Shown here: positions 53,165-62,298 of the stretch, piece by piece | How positions within the stretch are numbered: the stretch's first letter is position 1 | Layout: each line of letters begins with the position of its first letter | Assembly (NCBI RefSeq): GCF_002095475.1 | Contig: NZ_MLFR01000007.1 | Coordinates: 62,001-126,000, forward strand | Direction: 5' to 3' | From: Pantoea rwandensis | GTDB lineage: Bacteria > Pseudomonadota > Gammaproteobacteria > Enterobacterales > Enterobacteriaceae | Length of the DNA: 64,000 bases | The notes under the pieces: generated by a model | What the model was told of the DNA's origin: nothing | Seen by the model: the letters and a program-made list of their open reading frames with translations, nothing else | Databases searched by the model: none | Position numbers and translations under genes: made by a program

Positions 53165-53423
53165 GCTCTCACTCTTCTCTCTCTACCACGTGCAATCGGC
53201 GGGATTGCCGAGAGGACAACGCGGCTTACACTAGGGAGAAAAATGTGCGCTGGATAACACTTTTTCGCTCTAGCTGAATAGAAATAACTTATCGCCTTCA
53301 GTCATATTATTTCCCTATTGCACAACACGCTTTCCCTCTTTTTCGGCACAAAACAAAGCCGATATAGTCCAGAAAAGCGAGATTTTGCGCTGCGAGGCCG
53401 TAACCACCATTGAGGGAATGCAC

Positions 53424-54263
53424 ATGACCATGAAAAGAGTGACCCACATCGGGTTAGCGCTACTGCCATTGCTGGCTGTTTCGGCGGCGCATGCCGATAT
53501 GATGGCGAACATTAAGTCGAGCGGTGAACTAAAATGCGCCGTTTACTCTGACGTACCGCCTTTCTCTTCACCGGATCCGAAGACCCGCCAACTGGCAGGC
53601 ATGGATATCGATCTGTGTACCGCCCTGGCGAAGCAGATGAACGTCAAACTCACCTTAGTACCCACCTCCGTTGAAGCGCGTATCGCGGTGATCGCCACCG
53701 GTCGCGCTGATGTGTTGATCGCCAACCTTGCCTACACCAAAACCCGTGGCAACCAAATTCAGTTCAGCGATCCCTATTATGTGGCCAAAGAGATGCTGCT
53801 GGTGAAAGCGCCGTTGGCTGATAAGTCACTGGACTACTTTAAGGGCAAGCGCATCAGCGCGACTAAAGGCACCACCTCTGAACAATCGATTCATATCAAA
53901 GGCGGCAAAGCGGTCACCTTCCAGGATTCCGCTTCTGCGTTTCTGGCGCTGGAGCAGAACAAATCGGTTGGTTTCGTCACCAACACCATGACCGGCATGA
54001 AAACCATCGCCCAGGCGAAAAAAGACGGTATCAATCTGGCGATGGTGAAAGAGCCGATGGCGCTGGAACCGATCGGTATCGGCATGAAGAAAGATGAACC
54101 GGCCCTGCTGGCCAGCGTCAACAGCGGTTTAAAAGCCATGGACGATGACGGCACCATCGACAAAATCTGGAACACCTGGATTGGTCCAAATACCGAATAC
54201 AAAATGGTGCGCGAAGAGCGCGTACAGCCGCTCTCCAGTCTGAAATTTGAACCACTGGAATAA
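53424..54263 (+). CDS. Amino-acid ABC transporter periplasmic binding protein
   Basis: A 279-residue family 3 solute-binding protein with a signal peptide (to AHA, about residue 24) and the typical core AGMDIDLCTALAKQMNVKLTLV and RISATKGTTSEQ. The start at 53424 has GAGGGA six bases upstream. It lies 2 bp before pxpB, so it should feed the 5-oxoprolinase genes. The permeases and ATPase that it likely pairs with are at 60833-63036. Confidence 0.85.
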   Translation: MTMKRVTHIGLALLPLLAVSAAHADMMANIKSSGELKCAVYSDVPPFSSPDPKTRQLAGMDIDLCTALAKQMNVKLTLVPTSVEARIAVIATGRADVLIANLAYTKTRGNQIQFSDPYYVAKEMLLVKAPLADKSLDYFKGKRISATKGTTSEQSIHIKGGKAVTFQDSASAFLALEQNKSVGFVTNTMTGMKTIAQAKKDGINLAMVKEPMALEPIGIGMKKDEPALLASVNSGLKAMDDDGTIDKIWNTWIGPNTEYKMVREERVQPLSSLKFEPLE

Positions 54264-54265
54264 CC

Positions 54266-54976
54266 ATGCCCGTGATGTCGCAATCGGATCTCCAGCCCGC
54301 CAGCGCTTCTGCGCTGGCTTGTTCCTCGACGATTACGCTCTCCACCATCGGCGCTCGCGCGTGGCTGGTGGAAGCACCGGGCGGATTCGATCTCTCCGCT
54401 CAGCGCCGCATCTGGTCGCTGGCGCGTTTACTGCAGGCAGATGAGGCGGTAGAAGCCTTGATCCCCGGTGTGACCAATCTGCTGGTGCTGTTCCGCCAGA
54501 TCCCCAGTGATGACGCCTCAGTTCGCACCAGCCTGCACGCGGCGTGGGAGCAGGCGCAAGCGATCAGCCCGCAGGGAAAACTGATTGAAATTCCCGTTTA
54601 TTACGGCGGCGAGCACGCTAGCGATCTGGATGCCGTTTGTCGTCACACGGGATTCAGCGCGCGCGAGGTGGTACGCCGCCATCATCAAAGCGAATACACA
54701 GTGTTTGCGCTGGGCAGCGCGCCTGGCTTTGGTTACTTACATGGGCTCGATCCGCAATTAGCCACACCGCGTAAGAAAGTGCCGTCACTTAGTATGCTCA
54801 AAGGCACGGTCACCATCGGTGGCGCTCAGGCCGGTGTTTCGGCGCTGACCGGCCCTAACGGCTGGAACGCTATCGGTTATGCCGAGTTGGAAGTGTTTGA
54901 TCCGCTTGCAGAATCCCCGGCGTTAATGGCACCAGGCGACCGCATCCGTTTTCTGCCACAGAGGATAGAACTGTGA
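54266..54976 (+). CDS. pxpB: 5-oxoprolinase subunit PxpB (KipI family)
   Basis: A 236-residue KipI/allophanate-hydrolase-subunit-1 domain protein. The motif GSAPGFGYLHGLDPQLATPR and IGGAQAGVSALTGPNGWN are typical. PxpABC together hydrolyse 5-oxoproline to glutamate with ATP. It overlaps pxpC by four bases, and follows a binding-protein gene. Some KipI relatives regulate kinases, but the complete BCA set favours the enzyme. Confidence 0.85.
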   Translation: MPVMSQSDLQPASASALACSSTITLSTIGARAWLVEAPGGFDLSAQRRIWSLARLLQADEAVEALIPGVTNLLVLFRQIPSDDASVRTSLHAAWEQAQAISPQGKLIEIPVYYGGEHASDLDAVCRHTGFSAREVVRRHHQSEYTVFALGSAPGFGYLHGLDPQLATPRKKVPSLSMLKGTVTIGGAQAGVSALTGPNGWNAIGYAELEVFDPLAESPALMAPGDRIRFLPQRIEL

Positions 54977-55959
54977 TTGAGATTGAACAGAGCGGTGCGC
55001 TAAACACAGTACAGGATCTGGGCCGTTTCAACTTCCGCCATATGGGCGTCTCCGTCAGCGGCGTAATGGATCCGCTGGCGTTACGCGCCGGTAATCTGCT
55101 GCTGGGCAATGAAGAGAGTGCCGCAGCGATTGAAGTGCAGCTGTTCCCGTTTCGCGTCCGCTTTTTGCAGGACAGCAGCATCGCTGTAACCGGCGCTGAC
55201 TGCCGCGCCACCCTGGATGGTGCGCCATTGCCGCCATGGTGGGGCTGCGGTGTGCGAGCCGGACAGCTGCTGGAACTGCGTTACCCGCGCAGTGGCGCAC
55301 GCGGTTATCTCTGTATAGCAGGTGGCATTGATGTGCCACTGGTGCTGGGTTCGCGCAGCACCGCACTGCGCGGCGGTTTTGGCGGACTGGAAGGCCGTCC
55401 ACTGCAGCGCGGCGATCGGCTAACACTGGGTGAAACCGCGGCCCCCCCGCTGCCCACCAGCGGAATCGGCATCGAGCCGCCGGACAGCGCCCTGCGCTCA
55501 CATTTCCCGCGTAACAGCGCGGGTGAGATTCAGTTGCGTGCCATTCCGTCGGGCGAATATCCGCTGTTCGCTGCCGATGCACCGCGCTTCTGGCAGCAGT
55601 CATGGCAGGTCTCCAATCAAAGCAACCGCACCGGTTATCGACTGGCAGGCGATCCGATTTTCCCTTCGCAAACCATCGAGATGCGATCTTACGGATTGAT
55701 CCCTGGCATTGTGCAGGTGCCACCGGGCGGTGAACCGATCATTCAGCTCAGCGATGCCAACACCGCGGGTGGTTATCCCAAGATCGCCGGGGTGATCGAG
55801 CAGGATCTATGGCGACTGGGACAAGTGCTTCCCGGTCAATCGATCCAACTGATCCAGAGCGATACGCGTGAAGCGATCGCCATTGAGCAAGAAGTCACAC
55901 GCTGGCTTAGTCGTTTGCGGCTCAGTTGCCCCACGCTGCGCAAAGCGTTGACGGCATAA
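54973..55959 (+). CDS. pxpC: 5-oxoprolinase subunit PxpC (KipA family)
   Basis: A 328-residue KipA/allophanate-hydrolase-subunit-2 (biotin-dependent carboxyltransferase-like) protein. The N-terminal LNTVQDLGRFNFRHMGVSVSGVMD and the C-terminal PPGGEPIIQLSDANTAGGYPKIA are hallmark motifs. It pairs with PxpB; in some bacteria the two are fused. pxpA follows after 20 bp. Confidence 0.87.
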   Translation: MIEIEQSGALNTVQDLGRFNFRHMGVSVSGVMDPLALRAGNLLLGNEESAAAIEVQLFPFRVRFLQDSSIAVTGADCRATLDGAPLPPWWGCGVRAGQLLELRYPRSGARGYLCIAGGIDVPLVLGSRSTALRGGFGGLEGRPLQRGDRLTLGETAAPPLPTSGIGIEPPDSALRSHFPRNSAGEIQLRAIPSGEYPLFAADAPRFWQQSWQVSNQSNRTGYRLAGDPIFPSQTIEMRSYGLIPGIVQVPPGGEPIIQLSDANTAGGYPKIAGVIEQDLWRLGQVLPGQSIQLIQSDTREAIAIEQEVTRWLSRLRLSCPTLRKALTA

Positions 55960-55979
55960 CCCTCACAAGGAATCAAACC

Positions 55980-56750
55980 ATGAAGATTGATGTGAACTCC
56001 GATATGGGTGAAGGTTTCGGCGTCTATCAACTGTGCGATGACGCCGCACTAATGAAAGTGGTCTCCTCCGCCAATATCGCCTGCGGATTCCACGCCGGCG
56101 ATCCAGCGATCATGACCAAAATGGTGCGACTGGCAAAAGAACACGGTGTCGGCATTGGTGCGCATCCGGGTCTGCCCGATCGCCAAGGCTTTGGTCGTCG
56201 TGAACTGCCGTTCAGTGCTGAGGAGATTTGCCAGCAGGTGGCCTATCAACTCGGCGCGCTGACAGCCATTGCCAAAGCAGAAGGCACCCATGTGTCACAC
56301 TTTAGTTTCCATGCCGCGATGGGCAATATCGTTAACCGTGACAAGGCGTTGGCGCAGCAAGTGATGCTACTGGTGGCACGCATCAATCCGGATCTGATTG
56401 TGTTCGCACAACCGGATACCATCATTGAGCACGCTGCCCAGAAGGCGGACCTGAAAACCCTGACGCTGTTCCTCGCCGACCGCGCCTACGATGCGCAGGG
56501 CCGTTTAGTGCCACGCGGCATTGCAGGTTCAGTAATTAAAGAAGAGGCGGCACTGCGTGCCCGCGTGCGGCAGTTCTTGCAACATGGCACGGTTACCACC
56601 TTCGAAGGGGAAGTGATTGCCGTACGTGCGAGTTCGATTCTGGTGCACAGCGACACGCCGGGTTCACTGGCTCTCGCCACTATCGTACGGAGCGAAATTG
56701 AAGCCAGCGGTCATCAGGTTGCGCCTGCGGCTGAGGTGCTTGCGCAATAA
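55980..56750 (+). CDS. pxpA: 5-oxoprolinase subunit PxpA (LamB/YcsF family)
   Basis: A 256-residue LamB/YcsF-family protein with DVNSDMGEGFGVY at its start, SANIACGFHAGDP and HPGLPDRQGFGRRE. I start at 55980, after CACAAGGAATC; the longer frame overlaps pxpC and lacks similarity. The gene order B-C-A is as in E. coli ybgJKL. A terminator follows. Confidence 0.9.
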   Translation: MKIDVNSDMGEGFGVYQLCDDAALMKVVSSANIACGFHAGDPAIMTKMVRLAKEHGVGIGAHPGLPDRQGFGRRELPFSAEEICQQVAYQLGALTAIAKAEGTHVSHFSFHAAMGNIVNRDKALAQQVMLLVARINPDLIVFAQPDTIIEHAAQKADLKTLTLFLADRAYDAQGRLVPRGIAGSVIKEEAALRARVRQFLQHGTVTTFEGEVIAVRASSILVHSDTPGSLALATIVRSEIEASGHQVAPAAEVLAQ

Positions 56751-56770
56751 CACTTTTGCATCGCCCTAAT

Positions 56771-56802
56771 AAAAAATGGCTGCCCATCGGCAGCCATTTT
56801 TT
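56771..56802. terminator. Bidirectional terminator between pxpA and the aminotransferase
   Basis: Stem ATGGCTGCC/GGCAGCCAT extended by A-T pairs, CATC loop, T-runs on both strands. It serves convergent genes. Confidence 0.88.
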
Positions 56803-56812
56803 CGTTTTCAGC

Positions 56813-58015
56813 TTATCGGCAGCCAGTACAGAACGCCGCGATGCGGTCACAACCGGTTTCTAAACGCTCCATGCTCGTGGCGTAGGAAAGGCGGAAGTAC
56901 GGGCTCATACCATAAGCGGCACCCTGCACCGTCACCACGTGCTGCTCTTCAATTAGCGCCAGTACAAAATCGGCATCATTATTGATTAAACGGCCACCGG
57001 CACTGGTCTTGCCAATCAGCCCTTCAATATTCACAAACAGGTAAAACGCACCTTCTGGCTTGTGGCAACGCAGGCCATCAATCGAGGTCAGACGCTCCAG
57101 CACGAAATCACGGCGTTCACGGTAGATACGCGCGCGCGCTTGCAACAAATCCTGTGGCCCTTCCAGCACCGCCACTGCCGCCGCTTGCGTCAGGGTACAG
57201 ACTCCGCCACTGTTCTGGGTGTTCACATTGCTCATCGCTTTAATTAGCGGTGCAGGACCACCGCAGAAGCCCAAACGCCAGCCGGTCATCGAATAGGCTT
57301 TTGACACGCCGTTCACCGTCAACACGCGGTCATACAGACGCGGCTCAACCTGTGCCAGAGTATAAAAACGCACATTGTCATAGATCAGATGTTCATAGAT
57401 ATCATCCGTCATGATCCATACCTGCGGATGACGCAGCAGCACTTCGCCCAACGCCAGTAACTCGGCTTTGCTGGCTACCGAACCGGTCGGATTGCTCGGG
57501 TAATTTAGTAGCAGCCACTTGGTCTTATCGGTGATCGCCGCATCCAGATCCGCTGGCAGCGGTTTAAAGCCGTTCTCCTGCGAGCACGGCAGCGGCACCG
57601 GAACACCACCGGCAAATTTCACGATATCGGCATAGCTGATCCACGATGGCGTGGGGATCACCACTTCGTCACCCGGATTGATGGTCGCAAGGATGGCATT
57701 AAAGATGATCTGCTTCGCGCCACCCGCCGTGAGAATCTGGCTCACGTCATACTCCAGCTGGTTATCCCGTTTGAATTTCAGCTGAATCGCTTTGCGCAGT
57801 GCAGGCGTGCCGTCGGTGGGTGGGTAGCGCGTGTCGCCCGCGCGTGCAGCGGCGTAGGCGGCTTCAATCGCATGTTCCGGCGTGGGGAAATCCGGCTCAC
57901 CGGTAGAAAGTGCTACCACATCAACGCCCTGTGCCGCGAGATCACGCGCTTTTTGGGTCATGGCAACGGAGGCGGAAACGGTCACATTCTTTAATCGATC
58001 GGCTATCTCGGGCAT
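56813..58015 (-). CDS. Class I PLP-dependent aminotransferase
   Basis: A 400-residue fold-type I aminotransferase of the bacterial aspartate/prephenate group. It has STGEPDFPTPEHA at the N-terminus, NYPSNPTGS, the PLP lysine in NGVSKAYSMTGWRLG and the C-terminal arginine in YFRLSYA. I use ATG 58015 with CAGGA six bases upstream; an in-frame TTG two codons earlier is less likely. The substrate is unknown; next to 5-oxoprolinase and a nitrogen-type regulator, a glutamate-linked transamination is likely. Confidence 0.85.
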   Translation of the reverse strand: MPEIADRLKNVTVSASVAMTQKARDLAAQGVDVVALSTGEPDFPTPEHAIEAAYAAARAGDTRYPPTDGTPALRKAIQLKFKRDNQLEYDVSQILTAGGAKQIIFNAILATINPGDEVVIPTPSWISYADIVKFAGGVPVPLPCSQENGFKPLPADLDAAITDKTKWLLLNYPSNPTGSVASKAELLALGEVLLRHPQVWIMTDDIYEHLIYDNVRFYTLAQVEPRLYDRVLTVNGVSKAYSMTGWRLGFCGGPAPLIKAMSNVNTQNSGGVCTLTQAAAVAVLEGPQDLLQARARIYRERRDFVLERLTSIDGLRCHKPEGAFYLFVNIEGLIGKTSAGGRLINNDADFVLALIEEQHVVTVQGAAYGMSPYFRLSYATSMERLETGCDRIAAFCTGCR

Positions 58016-58471
58016 GGTCAATCCTGGGTTCGGGGGAGGTCAGTTTTCCCTGAGCATAGGATTAGGGCCGAAGCCACGGATAATAGTGCTTTGTTGTGGT
58101 GATATAACACAAAGCGATGACTGGACCGACTCCACACTTTTGCCATAAAGGCGGTGAATTGGTACAGAATTGGGCGGCAGGTCACGCCCGCTCAACTGAC
58201 GACATGTTAATAAAGTGTTACTTTCTTTCCCGAGCCACATCTCGAACCCACGCTTTTCCTTGCCCGCCATTGGCAATGCTGATGGGTCAACTGCACTCAG
58301 CTGGTGCAGTGCTGCATTTTTCAACACCCGCCATACCGGCGGCTCACTAGCTCAGCACCTGCCTCAGGAGGCCCGGTAGTCGTACCCTCCTGTCTGAGTT
58401 CAATAACGAAAGCTTATCCTGGCATCAACTTTGCTTGAGGAGGATATGCGTTCTGTTTGAGGGAAGTGTCC
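58016..58471. promoter_or_regulatory. Divergent control region, aminotransferase and LysR gene
   Basis: A 456-bp gap with no gene. It contains CTTTGT-N14-ACAAAG (58089-58114), 75 bp before the aminotransferase start, which could bind the LysR protein, and an imperfect hairpin at about 58363-58398. Both are guesses from symmetry. Confidence 0.35.
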
Positions 58472-59395
58472 ATGAATCTTCGTCGCCTGAAGTACTTTGT
58501 TAAAATTGTTGACGTCGGAAGCCTGACGCAAGCAGCCGATATCCTGCATATCGCCCAACCCGCCTTGAGCCAACAGCTGGCTACGCTGGAAGGTGAGGTG
58601 AATCAACAGCTATTGATTCGTACCAAACGCGGCGTCACGCCCACCGAAGCAGGGAAAACACTTTATTCCCATGCGCAGTCTATTTTGCGCCAGTGCGAAC
58701 AGGCGCAAAGTGCGATTGATCTGGTGGGTGCAGCGCTAAGCGGCAGCGTCTCTGTCGGGTTGGCACCGGGCACGGCGGCGCAAAATTTGGCGCTACCGCT
58801 GATGATGGAAGTACAGCAACAGCATCCCGGCATCGTGCTCTATTTTAACGAGAACTTTGGTACCACACTGAGCGAGCTCATCATGAACGGCCGTATGGAT
58901 ATGGCGGTGATTTACGATCATCGCACCATCCATGGCCTGCGCTTTATGCCGCTGATGAAAGAAGACTTATGCTTTGTCTGCCCGTTCAGCCTGGCGAAAC
59001 CAGTGAAAGAAATCCCGCTGTCACAGGTCGCGCAATATGACCTGTTCCTGCCACGCATCTACAACATCATGCGCAAAGTGCTGGATGATGCCTTCGTGCA
59101 GAACAATCTGCAGTACCGCGTGAAGTGCGAAATTGAATCGCAAACCACCCTAAACGCGGCGCTGAGTGCCGGTCTCGGGACCACCATCATGCCGGAATCC
59201 GCCGCCCGCGCGATGCTGAAAAATGGTGATACCTGGATGGCGAAGATCATTGAGCCAGATGTTCAGGCCTCACTGTCGTTCTGCATGTCAGACCATCTGC
59301 CGCTGTCCCAACCTGCTGAAGCAGTGAAATCGATTCTGCTGTCGCTGATGTCGCGCCGCAACCTGGAGAACCATCCGCTGACCCTCGTGGGATAA
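58472..59395 (+). CDS. Nac-like LysR-family regulator
   Basis: A 307-residue LysR protein whose first 65 residues (MNLRRLKYFVKIVDVGSLTQ; HIAQPALSQQLATLEGEVNQ) and RGVTPTEAGKTLYSHA closely follow Nac, the nitrogen assimilation control protein. The effector domain is more divergent. I start at 58472, with GAGGGA seven bases upstream. It is divergent from the aminotransferase and upstream of the BCCP-like gene, so it is the likely regulator of the region. Confidence 0.85.
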   Translation: MNLRRLKYFVKIVDVGSLTQAADILHIAQPALSQQLATLEGEVNQQLLIRTKRGVTPTEAGKTLYSHAQSILRQCEQAQSAIDLVGAALSGSVSVGLAPGTAAQNLALPLMMEVQQQHPGIVLYFNENFGTTLSELIMNGRMDMAVIYDHRTIHGLRFMPLMKEDLCFVCPFSLAKPVKEIPLSQVAQYDLFLPRIYNIMRKVLDDAFVQNNLQYRVKCEIESQTTLNAALSAGLGTTIMPESAARAMLKNGDTWMAKIIEPDVQASLSFCMSDHLPLSQPAEAVKSILLSLMSRRNLENHPLTLVG

Positions 59396-59509
59396 GACCC
59401 GCTTATCACCGCAAAGCGAAACCCTCTTACTGCCCGTCTGACGAACGCGCTAGATTGATTCGGTCTGTTGCCCGCTCCGGCGGGCGTGTTTCGCTTTGAC
59501 GGGAACCCC

Positions 59510-59926
59510 ATGGAAAAAACTGCGATACCGCTGCCGACGCTGCGTGCGTTGGCGCGCAAGATGCAACGATCCGGCCTCAATAGTCTGGCGTTAGAAGGCA
59601 AACAGTGGTCAGTGCGTCTGACGTTTGCCCCAATGCCACCGCGCCCCGCTGCCGTCTTAACGAAGGAAGATAACTCACCTGTCTCACAGGCTATCGGCGC
59701 GCCCCTGCCCGGCACGTTGCTGCGTCGCCATCCGTACAGCCAGCAGGATTTTGTCCAGCCCGGTCAACAGGTGGAACCCCATGACCTACTGGCAATGGTT
59801 CAGGTTGGCCCGCTGTATGTCCCGGTGCTCAGCCCTGCTAAAGGCCGCGTGCAACAGCTTTCTCTCTCCTCACACTCTCCGGTTGAATACGACCAAGAAA
59901 TCCTTATTCTTCAGTTGGATAATTAA
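59510..59926 (+). CDS. Biotin/lipoyl carrier-like protein lacking the biotinyl lysine
   Basis: A 138-residue protein with a variable N-terminus and a C-terminal lipoyl-type domain (PLPGTLLRRHPYSQQDFVQP, GQQVEPHDLLAMV, LSPAKGRVQQL). Where BCCP has E-A-M-K-M this one has Q-V-G-P-L, so the biotin-accepting lysine is replaced by proline and it cannot be biotinylated in the normal way. Genes for BCCP-like proteins often accompany pxpBCA. I start at 59510; the frame is open 14 codons upstream. Confidence 0.7.
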   Translation: MEKTAIPLPTLRALARKMQRSGLNSLALEGKQWSVRLTFAPMPPRPAAVLTKEDNSPVSQAIGAPLPGTLLRRHPYSQQDFVQPGQQVEPHDLLAMVQVGPLYVPVLSPAKGRVQQLSLSSHSPVEYDQEILILQLDN

Positions 59927-60057
59927 ATTTAAATCCGGTTATAAGGGGCACTTATCGCCTCACACTTTTTATGTCTTATGCCCTTGCAGCATAACTGCAT
60001 AAAGTCAAAAAAGACCCATTACGCCTGACACACACCTGGCGAGACGAGGAAACACAA

Positions 60058-60810
60058 ATGCCATTTTCAGATTACAAAACGGCGCTGGTGACCGGCGCAT
60101 CTGCTGGCATGGGCGAAGCGATTGTTGAGCGCCTGTGCAAAGAGGGGATCACCGTGCACGCGGTAGCACGCCGCAAGGAACAGCTGGCCGCACTGGCCGA
60201 TCGTACTGGCTGCATTCCCCATGCCGTCGATGTCAGTGACGTCCATGCGCTGACCGCGCTGTGCAAAGACTTGGAAATCGACATTCTGGTCAACAACGCG
60301 GGTGTCTCGCATCCTGGTTCGATTCTCGAGGCAGACGAGAACGTGGTGGAGACACAAGTTGATGTCAACCTGCGTGCCGTGCTGCACCTGTGCCGCTTAC
60401 TGGTGCCGGGCATGATGGCGCGTGACCGTGGCCACGTGTTCAACATCACCTCGATTGCCGCCATCTACAACTTCAACGGTAACTCGGTGTATCACGCCAC
60501 TAAAGCCGGGGTGCACGCGTTGTCGCGCCAGCTACGTGTGGACTGCTATGGCAAACGTGTGCGCATCACCGAAATCTGTCCAGGGCGTGTTGCTACCGAT
60601 ATCTTCGGCAATGTCTCGGGCGATCACGATGACGCACGCCGCCGTTATATCGACGGATTCGAGCTGCCACAGGCCAAAGATATCGCCGACTGCGTGGCCT
60701 TTGCGCTGTCTGCGCCGGTAGCGGTCAATATCGGTAATATCGAAATTACCCCGACGCTGCAGGTGCCGGGCGGTCTTTCCACTATGCGACCGGGCGACCG
60801 CACCGCGTAA
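60058..60810 (+). CDS. SDR-family oxidoreductase
   Basis: A 250-residue classical short-chain dehydrogenase: TGASAGMG cofactor loop, NNAG, catalytic Ser in ITSIAAIYN and YHATK. An arginine pair (VARRKE) after beta-2 suggests NADP(H). It resembles the YdfG-like serine/3-hydroxy acid dehydrogenases in its ITPTLQVPGG end. The substrate is unknown. It lies 22 bp before the transporter genes, so it belongs to the same operon. Confidence 0.85.
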   Translation: MPFSDYKTALVTGASAGMGEAIVERLCKEGITVHAVARRKEQLAALADRTGCIPHAVDVSDVHALTALCKDLEIDILVNNAGVSHPGSILEADENVVETQVDVNLRAVLHLCRLLVPGMMARDRGHVFNITSIAAIYNFNGNSVYHATKAGVHALSRQLRVDCYGKRVRITEICPGRVATDIFGNVSGDHDDARRRYIDGFELPQAKDIADCVAFALSAPVAVNIGNIEITPTLQVPGGLSTMRPGDRTA

Positions 60811-60832
60811 TACCGTACGATGAGGTAACTGT

Positions 60833-61528
60833 ATGGCACTTGATTTCAGCAGTGTGATAACCGGCCACTACGGCCAGATGATCGTTGACGGAACGGTGGT
60901 CACCCTCGAACTGGCGTTAGGTGCCTGGCTGCTGGCGATGGCTATCGCCCTGCTACTGGTCGTCATTCGCCTGACGGAAAATCCCATTGCCGTTGGGTTG
61001 GTGAAGGCCTATGTCTCTTATCACCGCAATGTGCCAACGTTAATTCAGTTGATGATGTGGTATTTCGCGATCCCGACTCTGCTACCGGAATCGGTGCAGA
61101 TGGCCATTGTCGATTTCAACGCCGAGTTCCTGTTCTCCCTGATCGCGCTGGGGTTATGTCAGGCCGCTTATTTCTCCGAAGATATCCGCAGCGGCCTGCG
61201 CGCCATCCCTGATGGGCAGAATGAGGCCGCGCGCGCGCTCGGCATGAGCTATGTACGCGCCATGCGTTCAGTGATTTTACCGCAGGGTGTGCGCAACGCG
61301 TTGCCATCGGTGGTCAATCACACCGTGCTGCTGTTTAAAAACACCAGTCTGGCAATGGTGATCGGCGTGGCCGATCTGACTTACGTCACACGCGACATCG
61401 AGAACCAAACCTTCCGTACCTTCGAATCCTACTTAGTGGCAACCGTGGGTTATCTGTTCTTCTCCCTGCTGTTGATGGGCTTGGGCGCGCTGCTGGCCCG
61501 CCGCTTCCAGCGCGTTTACGCGAGGTAA
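60833..61528 (+). CDS. Amino-acid ABC transporter permease (HisM-like)
   Basis: A 231-residue permease with about five helices and the EAA loop EAARALGMSYVRAMRSVILP that contacts the ATPase. It is of the polar amino-acid type. Its stop overlaps the next permease start (TAATG), which suggests a heterodimer with it. Confidence 0.88.
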   Translation: MALDFSSVITGHYGQMIVDGTVVTLELALGAWLLAMAIALLLVVIRLTENPIAVGLVKAYVSYHRNVPTLIQLMMWYFAIPTLLPESVQMAIVDFNAEFLFSLIALGLCQAAYFSEDIRSGLRAIPDGQNEAARALGMSYVRAMRSVILPQGVRNALPSVVNHTVLLFKNTSLAMVIGVADLTYVTRDIENQTFRTFESYLVATVGYLFFSLLLMGLGALLARRFQRVYAR

Positions 61529-62289
61529 TGGCGATGTTTGAGATTTTCACCATTTTGCATGACAACGGCATGCTGCTGTTAATGGGTCAGTACCCCAACG
61601 GTCCGCTTGGCGGCGTACTCTGTACGCTCTTAATCTCCGTGCTGGCAGTGCTGCTGGCCTTTCCCATCGGCGTATTGCTCGGACTGGCGCGTCTGTCACC
61701 CTGGCGTTGGTTGAGCTGGCCTGCCACCTGCTGGGTCTATCTGCTGCGCGGCATCCCGCTGATGATGGTGGTGTTCTGGACTTACTTCTGTGTGCCACTG
61801 CTGATTGGACATAACATCAGCGGTTTCGCCACCATGCTGTGTACGCTGGTGATTTATGAAAGTGCCTATATTGCTGAGATCGTGCGGGGCGGCATTCAGG
61901 CCCTGCCGCACGGGCAGTATGAGGCATCACGCGCACTGGGCATGAGCCACCTCAAAACCCTGCGTTTAGTGATTCTGCCGCAGGCGCTGTTCAACACCCT
62001 GCCGAGCCTGGTGAGCCAGCTGGTATCGATCATCAAAGACTCCACGCTCGGCTACGTGATTAACGTGCCGGAGTTGACCTTTGCCGCTAATCAGGTCAGC
62101 AACCAACTGTTGACCAAGCCGTTCCAGGTGTTCGCGATTGTGGCGCTGAGCTACTACCTCATCTGCTTCAGCCTGACCTGGCTCGCCAATAAACTCGAAG
62201 CGCATATTGCGCAGAAACGTCGCCAACCGCCGCAGGCTAATCCCAGCGTTGCGCCCGCAGTGATGCTGACTAAGACCTCTTCGCAATAA
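61528..62289 (+). CDS. Amino-acid ABC transporter permease (HisQ-like)
   Basis: A 253-residue permease with EAA loop YEASRALGMSHLKTLRLVIL and the family's five helices. It starts within the stop codon of the first permease and is followed by the ATPase after 9 bp. Confidence 0.88.
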   Translation: MAMFEIFTILHDNGMLLLMGQYPNGPLGGVLCTLLISVLAVLLAFPIGVLLGLARLSPWRWLSWPATCWVYLLRGIPLMMVVFWTYFCVPLLIGHNISGFATMLCTLVIYESAYIAEIVRGGIQALPHGQYEASRALGMSHLKTLRLVILPQALFNTLPSLVSQLVSIIKDSTLGYVINVPELTFAANQVSNQLLTKPFQVFAIVALSYYLICFSLTWLANKLEAHIAQKRRQPPQANPSVAPAVMLTKTSSQ

Positions 62290-62298
62290 GGAACCACT

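Noticed and set aside
55055..55723. A 222-codon open frame on the minus strand
   Set aside because: Antisense to pxpC and of low-complexity composition.
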